From: Rhabdochlamydiaceae bacterium
GTDB taxonomy: Bacteria; Chlamydiota; Chlamydiia; Chlamydiales; Rhabdochlamydiaceae
Direction of reading: 5' to 3'
DNA: 64,000 bases
Assembly: GCA_019745395.1 (NCBI GenBank)
Contig: JAIETG010000011.1
Location: 1-64,000 of the forward strand
In this document: positions 58,560-64,000 of the stretch, piece by piece
How the letters are laid out: every line of letters begins with the position of its first letter
Position numbering within the stretch: position 1 is the stretch's first letter
The notes under the pieces: model-generated
Seen by the model: the letters and a program-made list of their open reading frames with translations, nothing else
Databases searched by the model: none
What the model was told of the DNA's origin: nothing
Translations under genes and position numbers: made by a program

Positions 58560-59367
58560 ACCCCTCCAAGTGTTTTAAGCTGTAGAGAAATCGAGCTAGC
58601 TCATCGAGAAAAATGACCATTTTCTCATTTTCGGAAGCTCCGGGGCCTATTGTATCAAAGCTGTATTTTTTGGGGGCTAAAGTTTGTAGGATAAAATCTT
58701 GCCGTGGGATGTGGGGAGCATTGGATATAGCTAGGTAATGTCCTAAAGGAGGAGATGTTTTGAGCCACTCATTTACTGTATCTTCTGTTGTAGGGCGTAG
58801 AGAGAGATTTTGCTTCATAGGCGCGTTTATGAAAAAAACTTCTACTTGTGATTTCATATCGGGAGAAATATCCATTTCGTTCCAGAGGAATTGGGTCATT
58901 TCAGCTTCTGTTTCGACGGGTATAAAAGATCTTTCAGCCGCCGTAAGAGGGCGGGATCCGGTTAGGAAATATAGGCTAGAAAAACGGACGCCTCGCTTCC
59001 ATTCAGTGTCTAGGTATTGAATACGGACTTTCGTGGTGTTTACTGTAGAGCCATGAATTAGAGCTCCTTGATAGTGGTTTATAGGGGCTACAATCTGGTT
59101 TATAAATCTAAGCTCTGCCAAAAGAGGTCTTAATTGAGAGCTCAATTTTTCATAACGATCAGTTTGCTCATCCCAACGCTCTCCTTGACGCAGAAGATTT
59201 TTTTGCGCCCAAATATTCATCTGATCTAGCATAGGCTCTTGATTATGTAACGGCTCCATTCCTGTAATTTCTAATATTTGCAGTAAGTGCTTTGTAAGAA
59301 AAGAATCAGATGGTTCGTCTGCATGAAGAGATAGGGCGCTAAGCAGTAGTAGAGTGAATTTTTTCAT
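58543..59367 (-). CDS. Exported DUF218/SanA-like protein
   Basis: A 274-residue protein with a signal peptide (MKKFTLLLLSALSLHADEPS); the start was set at the Met that begins it (59367), since the frame is open 66 bases further upstream without support. The mature part follows the DUF218/SanA-ElyC pattern: GALIHGSTVNTTKVRIQYL, VRFSSLYFLTGSRPL, TEAEMTQFLW, VEVFFINAPM, RPTTEDTVNEWLK and YLAISNAPHIPRQDFILQ. DUF218 proteins act in envelope integrity or recycling of the lipid carrier. It is periplasmic and co-transcribed with the Nudix gene. The family assignment is by motif order only. Confidence 0.7.
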   Translation of the reverse strand: MKKFTLLLLSALSLHADEPSDSFLTKHLLQILEITGMEPLHNQEPMLDQMNIWAQKNLLRQGERWDEQTDRYEKLSSQLRPLLAELRFINQIVAPINHYQGALIHGSTVNTTKVRIQYLDTEWKRGVRFSSLYFLTGSRPLTAAERSFIPVETEAEMTQFLWNEMDISPDMKSQVEVFFINAPMKQNLSLRPTTEDTVNEWLKTSPPLGHYLAISNAPHIPRQDFILQTLAPKKYSFDTIGPGASENEKMVIFLDELARFLYSLKHLEGYERKP

Positions 59368-59480
59368 GTGCCTCATTGTAGAAGATTGATCTTTTTTTAG
59401 ACAAAAAAATAGATGTCCGAATTTCGTCGGCACACTTTTCCCAGATATTTTATACTGGCAATTAAAAGGGAGTGGAACAA

Positions 59481-60518
59481 ATGCTCGACGATCGTTCTAA
59501 ACAAGAATACTACCAAGCTTTATTAGAAAAAAATACCAAATATGAAGGTGTGTTTTTTGTCGGAGTGAAAACGACTGGAGTATTTTGTAGGCCATCTTGT
59601 CCGGCGAGAAAGCCGAAATTTGAAAATTGTGAGTTTTTTGAAACAGCGCAAGAGGCTCTTTTAGCCTCATTTAGGCCATGCAAACGTTGCTGCCCGCTTT
59701 GTCATCCTTACCAAGCTTCTAAGTTAATAGAAACGCTTGTAAAGGCCGTAGAGGAAAACCCAGATAAAAGATGGAAGGATTGGGATTTTGAACAAATCTC
59801 TGTTGATGCTAAAACAGCGCGCCGCCAGTTTAAAAAACGGTTTGGCATGACTTTTGTAGCTTATGCGAGAGCGCGCCGTATCGGTATTGCTATGAAACTT
59901 ATTCGAAAAGGATCTTCTGTAATAGATGCCCAGATTTCTACCGGCTATGAATCTGATAGTGGATTTCGCGATGCCTTCTCTCGCATCATGGGATCTGCTC
60001 CCACTAAATTAGGAGAAGGTCCTGTTTTAAAAGCATCTTGGTTAGATACTCCTTTAGGTCCGATGCTTGCAATTGGGGATGACAAGGCTCTTTACTTATT
60101 AGAATTTGTAGATCGCCGAGGTCTTGAGCGGGAAATTGAGCTTTTAAGAAAAAAAACAAGATCTGCTATTATTCCAGGATCCTGCGATCCAATTCTTTCT
60201 ATAAAGCAGGAATTGAATGAGTATTTTCAAGGAAAGTTACAGGTGTTTAAAACGCAGATATCCTCTTTGGGGACTCCTTTTCAAAAGCTTGTTTGGGAAG
60301 AACTAAAAAAAATCCCTTTTGGAAAAACTAGATCTTATGCTGACATAGCGCGCTTTATAGGAAATCCGTCAGCCTATCGCGCTGTTGCAAGAGCTAATGG
60401 GGCAAATTGCTTGGCTCTTATCATACCGTGTCACCGGGTGGTAAATACAGATGGAGAATTGGGAGGATATGGAGGAGGAATTGCACGCAAAAAATGGTTA
60501 ATAGCTCATGAAAAATGA
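59481..60518 (+). CDS. ada: Ada: methylphosphotriester-DNA / O6-methylguanine-DNA methyltransferase and regulator
   Basis: A 345-residue full-length Ada. The N-terminal zinc domain has FCRPSCPARKPKFENCEFF and RPCKRCCPLC with four Cys, one of which accepts methyl from phosphotriesters. It is followed by an AraC-type HTH (about 75-170) with ARRIGIAMKLIRKG and YESDSGFRDAFSRI, and an O6-methylguanine methyltransferase domain (about 175-345) with the PCHRVV active-site Cys. It repairs and senses alkylation. The ATG at 59481 has GGGAG eight bases upstream; a GTG nine bases earlier is less likely. It overlaps tag by 11 bp. Confidence 0.94.
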   Translation: MLDDRSKQEYYQALLEKNTKYEGVFFVGVKTTGVFCRPSCPARKPKFENCEFFETAQEALLASFRPCKRCCPLCHPYQASKLIETLVKAVEENPDKRWKDWDFEQISVDAKTARRQFKKRFGMTFVAYARARRIGIAMKLIRKGSSVIDAQISTGYESDSGFRDAFSRIMGSAPTKLGEGPVLKASWLDTPLGPMLAIGDDKALYLLEFVDRRGLEREIELLRKKTRSAIIPGSCDPILSIKQELNEYFQGKLQVFKTQISSLGTPFQKLVWEELKKIPFGKTRSYADIARFIGNPSAYRAVARANGANCLALIIPCHRVVNTDGELGGYGGGIARKKWLIAHEK

Positions 60519-61077
60519 AAAAAAACGATGTTTTGGAAACGGCCCAGGAAAAGAATTCTATGCGAAGTATCATGATGAGGAATGGGCAGTCCCATCTCAT
60601 GATGATCGACATTTATTTGAACTGCTCATTTTAGAAGGCGCGCAAGCGGGGCTTAGTTGGGAAACTATTCTTAAAAGACGATCAGGGTATAAAAAGGCCT
60701 TTTATGATTTTGATCCAGCTAAAGTAGCTGCTATGAGCGATGAAGAATTGGACTCTTTACGTCAAAATGCAGACATTATCCGCAATCGGTTGAAAATATA
60801 TGCTACCCGTCAAAATGCGAAAGTGTTTTTACTTTTACAAAAAGAGTACGGATCTTTTGATCGCTATCTTTGGGGATTTGTCCAAGGCAAGCCTATTGTA
60901 AATCAGTGGAATCATTGGAAAGAAGTCCCTGTAGAAACTGAAGAGAGCATAGCTTTATCCAAAGATCTTAAGAAAAGGGGAATGACGTTTGTTGGTCCAA
61001 CCATTATGTATGCGTACATGCAGGCCGTCGGACTTGTAAATGATCATTTGATAGATTGTTGTTGTAGTAAAAAATAG
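60508..61077 (+). CDS. tag: DNA-3-methyladenine glycosylase I
   Basis: A 189-residue Tag glycosylase that removes 3-methyladenine from DNA. The N-terminus RCFGNGPGKEFYAKYHDEEW has the zinc-binding Cys; HLFELLILEGAQAGLSWETI, YDFDPAKVAAM, IIRNRLKI and FVGPTIMYAYMQAVGLVNDH are conserved throughout the family, and the C-terminal CCC gives the other zinc ligands together with His. It overlaps ada by 11 bp, giving an ada-tag alkylation-repair operon that is probably controlled by Ada itself. Length is normal. Confidence 0.94.
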   Translation: MKNEKKRCFGNGPGKEFYAKYHDEEWAVPSHDDRHLFELLILEGAQAGLSWETILKRRSGYKKAFYDFDPAKVAAMSDEELDSLRQNADIIRNRLKIYATRQNAKVFLLLQKEYGSFDRYLWGFVQGKPIVNQWNHWKEVPVETEESIALSKDLKKRGMTFVGPTIMYAYMQAVGLVNDHLIDCCCSKK

Positions 61078-61123
61078 CACTTTATGGTCCTTAAATTACT
61101 TGTTTCTTATTGGATTGGTTAAG

Positions 61124-61152
61124 TTGACATTTTTTCTGTAACAGCATATTTT
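61124..61152 (+). promoter_or_regulatory. Promoter of the Ppx/GppA gene
   Basis: TTGACA (61124-61129), a consensus -35, and TATTTT (61147-61152) are separated by exactly 17 bp, ending 22 bp before the ATG. Confidence 0.65.
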
Positions 61153-61174
61153 TTCTCCTTTTTTAGAGGGCTGC

Positions 61175-62245
61175 ATGAACTTATTATTAAAAAGAAATAA
61201 CGCCGCAAATGAGAGATTCGATCTTCCTTCTTATCCAATAGATCATGTGGGAACGCGGGCTGCTTTTGATATCGGTTCTGGAAAATTTAAACTTCTTGTT
61301 GCAGATGTTTATGGAAAGGGCCGAATAGAGGAAAAGTTTTCAAAAATCATTAGAGTAGATCTTGCAAAGGATCTTGCTAAAAGTTCAGATCGGACTTTGA
61401 GTGAATCTATACAGAAAAAAGCGTTAACGGCACTGAAAGAATTGAAAAATGATGCTGAAGCTTACGGAGCGACGCAATTTCAAGGTGTGGCAACGGATGT
61501 TTTTCGCAAAGCGAAAAATGGGGAGGCTTGTCTTAAGTCGTTAAGAGACCAAACAAAAATCCCTCTTAAAGTAGTATCTCAGAAAGAAGAGGGGATGATT
61601 GCTTTTCACGCAGCTTTAGCTCTTGCTCCTGAAATAGAAGAAAATAACATGGTTGTATGGGATACCGGAAGCTCGAGTTTTCAAATTGTTTCCAAAGAAA
61701 ATAATCAATATGTTGTTTATGAAGGTCCTTTAGGAGTCGTAACTACTACGAAAGCATTTTTAGAAAAAGTGCGAGGGATTTCTTATTCTGAGAAGGAACC
61801 TATTAATCCAATAACTCTTGCAGAGTCTCAAAAGTTGGCGGGCATAATTAGAGATAAGATTGTACAACCAGCGTGGTTGAAGGGTTGTTTGTCGGATTCA
61901 AAAAAAACCGTGGTTTGTATTGGAGATTCTGGGTCCATTTTTAGTATTGCAGCAAAAGCAATTGGAACCAATCGCTTTACGTTAGATCAAGTTCGATCTG
62001 CAGTCCAAAGCCATATGGGATTATCTAATGAAAATTTAATGAAATTTTCCTCATCTTCTCCTCAAACAATTATGATTCGACTAGTTTTACTTTCTACAGT
62101 GATGGAATCTTTTGGAATTCATGAAATTCTGTTTAAGGAGTCAAGCGGTTCGACGCTTGGAATTTTGACCTCTCCACGTTTTTGGATCCAAGAAGATTCA
62201 AAGAGCAAGCTGCTAAACTTCCCGTTTTTTTCTAAGCGTGTTTAA
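61175..62245 (+). CDS. Ppx/GppA family phosphatase
   Basis: A 356-residue ASKHA-fold protein. AAFDIGSGKFKLLVADV, TALKELKNDAEAYGATQFQG, ATDVFRKAKNG, the catalytic Glu in VVSQKEEGMIAF, and VVWDTGSSSFQIV match the Ppx/GppA exopolyphosphatase / pppGpp phosphohydrolase family. It lacks the long C-terminal HD-like domain of E. coli Ppx, as in short actinobacterial-type versions. Substrates could be polyphosphate or (p)ppGpp; Chlamydiae generally lack a stringent response, which favours polyphosphate. GAGGG precedes the ATG. It converges on the msrBA gene with a four-base overlap. Confidence 0.83.
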   Translation: MNLLLKRNNAANERFDLPSYPIDHVGTRAAFDIGSGKFKLLVADVYGKGRIEEKFSKIIRVDLAKDLAKSSDRTLSESIQKKALTALKELKNDAEAYGATQFQGVATDVFRKAKNGEACLKSLRDQTKIPLKVVSQKEEGMIAFHAALALAPEIEENNMVVWDTGSSSFQIVSKENNQYVVYEGPLGVVTTTKAFLEKVRGISYSEKEPINPITLAESQKLAGIIRDKIVQPAWLKGCLSDSKKTVVCIGDSGSIFSIAAKAIGTNRFTLDQVRSAVQSHMGLSNENLMKFSSSSPQTIMIRLVLLSTVMESFGIHEILFKESSGSTLGILTSPRFWIQEDSKSKLLNFPFFSKRV

Positions 62246-63096
62246 AACCTTTGAATCCGACGGTGGCAATAAGGCGTTTTTCCTGTTTTTTCGTAATACT
62301 GCTGATGGTTTTCTTCAGCTGCGTAAAAAGGACTTGCAGCAGTAATTTCTGTTATAACGGATAATCCTTGTTTTTTGAGAAGGAGAATAAGCTTTTCTGC
62401 TATTTCTTTTTGTTTGCGGCTTACGTAGAAAATGGCAGATCGATATTGGGGTCCGATGTCAGGACCCTGTCCTGTTTTTTGTGTCGGATCGTGGATCTCG
62501 AAGAACAGCTTTAATAATGTTTCATAATCAGTAACTTTCGGATCGAAAATTACTTCGATAGATTCTGCATGTCCTGTAAGAGCTGAGCACACTTCTTTGT
62601 AAGTGGGATTTACAACATGGCCTCCCATATAGCCTACTTGTGTGCTGATAACCCCCTTTTGATCTTTCAGTAGATGTTCTACACCCCAAAAACAGCCTCC
62701 TGCAAAAAACGCTTTTTCATAGCCTTCTTCCGTCATAGCCGAAATGAAAGACAAGGAAAGGGAATTGACGCAATGCCGTACATTTTTAGAAGTAAGACGT
62801 TCTCCTGTAAACACATGTCCTAGATGTCCATGGCAGTGCTTGCAAATGATCTCTATGCGCCTTCCGTCTTTGTCAGGAACGTTTTTTACAGCTCCGGGAA
62901 GTTCTTCATCAAAACTTGGCCAGCCACATCCTGCAGAAAACTTGTTTTCAGAAAGATATAAGGCAGTATCACATTGTTTGCAGACAAAAATACCTTCTTG
63001 AGAAAAATCGTTATAAAGGCCTGTTCCCGGTGACTCTGTATGCTTGTGAAGGAGGATAGCTTGTTCTTCTAATGATAGCGGATGGTATCTTTGCAT
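62242..63096 (-). CDS. msrBA: Bifunctional methionine sulfoxide reductase MsrB-MsrA
   Basis: A 284-residue fusion. MsrB comes first (about 1-125): two zinc CxxC pairs (CKQCD, CKHCH), AGCGWPSFDEE, GHLGHVF and the catalytic Cys in RHCVNSLSL. MsrA follows (about 130-284): AFFAGGCFWGVEHLLKD with the catalytic Cys, GYMGG, YKEVCSALTGHAE, PTQKTGQGPDIGPQYRSAIF. It repairs both diastereomers of methionine sulfoxide. The MsrB-MsrA order is opposite to MsrA-MsrB (PilB) fusions. No signal peptide, so cytoplasmic. GAGAG precedes the ATG. Converges with the Ppx/GppA gene. Confidence 0.94.
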   Translation of the reverse strand: MQRYHPLSLEEQAILLHKHTESPGTGLYNDFSQEGIFVCKQCDTALYLSENKFSAGCGWPSFDEELPGAVKNVPDKDGRRIEIICKHCHGHLGHVFTGERLTSKNVRHCVNSLSLSFISAMTEEGYEKAFFAGGCFWGVEHLLKDQKGVISTQVGYMGGHVVNPTYKEVCSALTGHAESIEVIFDPKVTDYETLLKLFFEIHDPTQKTGQGPDIGPQYRSAIFYVSRKQKEIAEKLILLLKKQGLSVITEITAASPFYAAEENHQQYYEKTGKTPYCHRRIQRF

Positions 63097-63107
63097 AGGA
63101 CTCTCGA

Positions 63108-63581
63108 TTATCTAGCTTTTTTATCTACTAAAGTTCCTTGCATTTGTACTGCATCTTCAAAATATTTTACAAGAAAAGTTTTTGTGAGCTTAGGGTTTTT
63201 TGTGTTTTTTCTAACAAATTCTACTTCAAAGCCACATTTCTTATAAAATTCAGGAGCTTGAAAAGCGCTTGTTACTAGATTGATATTGTTAAAGCCTTTT
63301 CCTTTAAAATGGTTTTCGAGCTCTTGAAGCATTTTTTTTCCATAACCTTGACCACGAAAAGATTTTTCTACCCACATGTCATCCACGTAGATTTCTGCAA
63401 ATGCGGTATAAGCATGGACAATGCCCATAGCAGAACCTGTGGTATCTCTTGCGATGATGGCAAAGGCTTTGTAGTTCACGTCAATGCCATGAGAGCTTTC
63501 GTATTCTACGAAACTCTTACTCATTTTTTCTTCCTCATCGGGGGAAAGGGCGGTTACAAATTCTATTGTGCAATCATCCAT
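63108..63581 (-). CDS. GNAT-family N-acetyltransferase
   Basis: A 157-residue GNAT. The pattern DCTIEFVTALSPDEEEKM, AFAIIARDTTGSAMGIVHAY, AEIYVDDMWVEKSFRGQGYG (the acetyl-CoA motif R-G-x-G-Y-G), MLQELENHFKGKGF and PEFYKKCGFEVE fits a complete acetyltransferase. The start at 63581 is preceded by AAGGAAG, five bases upstream. The frame is open 171 bases further upstream, but that stretch is not protein-like. It is 11 bp before msrBA on the same strand, so they are probably co-transcribed. The substrate is unknown. Confidence 0.85.
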   Translation of the reverse strand: MDDCTIEFVTALSPDEEEKMSKSFVEYESSHGIDVNYKAFAIIARDTTGSAMGIVHAYTAFAEIYVDDMWVEKSFRGQGYGKKMLQELENHFKGKGFNNINLVTSAFQAPEFYKKCGFEVEFVRKNTKNPKLTKTFLVKYFEDAVQMQGTLVDKKAR

Positions 63582-63775
63582 GTTTGCTTCCTTAAATTGC
63601 AAAAAAATGATGGTTTCAACCATATAGACTCTGCTTACTATCTGAAAAGAGAATTTCTCTCGCTTCTCTTTAGAAATTGCCCCAGCCTGTGGGTGATTTA
63701 GGGAATTTTGTGAAAATATTTGATCCGGCATCTTGCAGCTACTCTCAAACAAAAAACAGGTAAAAGGAGCCTTAA

Positions 63776-63880
63776 ATGAATTTTCAGTTTAAAGAAGCGG
63801 TTTCTAAATGGCCTCATTTTTCTAAACAAGCGAATAGGATTCAAAGAGAATTAGATCGTCGCCTGGTTATTGTGGAGTAA
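63776..63880 (+). CDS. Possible 34-aa small protein
   Basis: An ATG at 63776 six bases after AAAGGAG opens a frame of 34 codons ending in TAA (63878-63880). The peptide is basic (for example WPHFSKQANRIQRELDRRLV) and helical. The strong ribosome site is the only support; a leader peptide or the remnant of a longer gene are alternatives. A TATAAT (63896-63901) follows, probably the -10 of the next gene. Confidence 0.4.
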   Translation: MNFQFKEAVSKWPHFSKQANRIQRELDRRLVIVE

Positions 63881-63939
63881 AAAGGCTTTTATTATTATAA
63901 TCCCTTTCGTTCTTTAAATAATCAGAGAGATAAGCGATC

Positions 63940-64000
63940 ATGAGCAATACTTTAATTTTGCAGGATAAGAAGGAAAAGATTCGTCTAAGTCCTTTACAGC
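63940..64000 (+). CDS. Start of a gene cut by the window edge
   Basis: An ATG at 63940 opens a frame reading MSNTLILQDKKEKIRLSPLQ to the last complete codon. AGAGAG lies upstream and TATAAT ends 38 bp before the ATG. Too short to identify; only the first 20 residues are visible. Confidence 0.45.
   Translation, partial: MSNTLILQDKKEKIRLSPLQ

Noticed and set aside
1-64000. CRISPR arrays, tRNA or rRNA genes, insertion sequences, integrases
   Set aside because: None was recognised by eye; repeats found are short tandem or locus-specific duplications.

Overview
The window looks like the chromosome of a member of the Chlamydiota outside the genus Chlamydia (a Simkania-, Rhabdochlamydia- or Parachlamydia-type endosymbiont of amoebae or arthropods). 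The reasons are indirect: AT-rich DNA with short AT-rich spacers; a very chlamydia-like ribosomal protein L33 followed by lolC/E-lolD, an order I recall from Chlamydia; a distant relative of ATP/ADP-type nucleotide transporters; and many proteins with eukaryote-like domains or large, unrecognisable, effector-like architectures. No rRNA, tRNA, CRISPR array, integrase or transposase was seen. The genus is an inference.

Layout. 1-8.4 kb: an edge-truncated lipase-like hydrolase, two paralogous disordered proteins (one with a bipartite NLS-like signal), a GT-B glycosyltransferase-like protein, an 884-aa unknown protein, a small coiled-coil protein and an LRR protein. 8.4-9.4 kb: an Fe-S module (2Fe-2S ferredoxin plus a DUF1858/A-type carrier fusion). 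9.4-15.7 kb: a coiled-coil protein, a multi-pass membrane protein, a SprT-like/DUF2786 metalloprotease and a SET-domain protein. 15.7-21.5 kb: core genes (GT2 glycosyltransferase, ispA, lolD, lolC/E, rpmG, tsaD). rpmG is only 52 codons and easily missed. 21.5-32.8 kb: an 801-aa PP2C phosphatase, an outer-membrane protein flanked by ~100-bp direct repeats, an AraC/GyrI-like regulator, an AAA/PD-(D/E)XK pseudogene with one amber codon, a second AAA/PD-(D/E)XK protein, two alpha/beta hydrolases and a phosphodiester glycosidase. 32.9-39.1 kb: a complete drug-exporter operon (HlyD adaptor, double ABC ATPase, two ABC-2 permeases, TolC-like lipoprotein). 39.4-51.3 kb: a 973-aa repeat protein, a GrpB-GNAT fusion, DUF1653, a candidate ADP-ribosyltransferase-like protein, an APH-type kinase, coiled-coil and membrane proteins, and an M48 protease. 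51.3-64 kb: mostly metabolism, stress and repair (threonine aldolase, DJ-1/PfpI, MerR plus ABC exporter, aminotransferase with a divergent YheO-like regulator, Nudix, ada-tag, Ppx/GppA, MsrBA, GNAT).

How it fits together. The core genes serve envelope lipoprotein transport, isoprenoids, translation and tRNA modification, and repair of alkylation and oxidation damage. Between them sit the likely host-interaction genes, often behind strong promoters with an extended -10 (TGnTATAAT).

Most striking observation: the 973-aa protein starts with two directly adjacent peptides that match the eukaryotic PAM2 motif (L-[NS]-x-x-A-[KR]-x-F-V-P), in an arrangement resembling the overlapping PAM2 motifs of translation termination factor eRF3. 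This suggests mimicry that would recruit host poly(A)-binding protein. Everything here was read by eye; no homology search, structure prediction or alignment was run.
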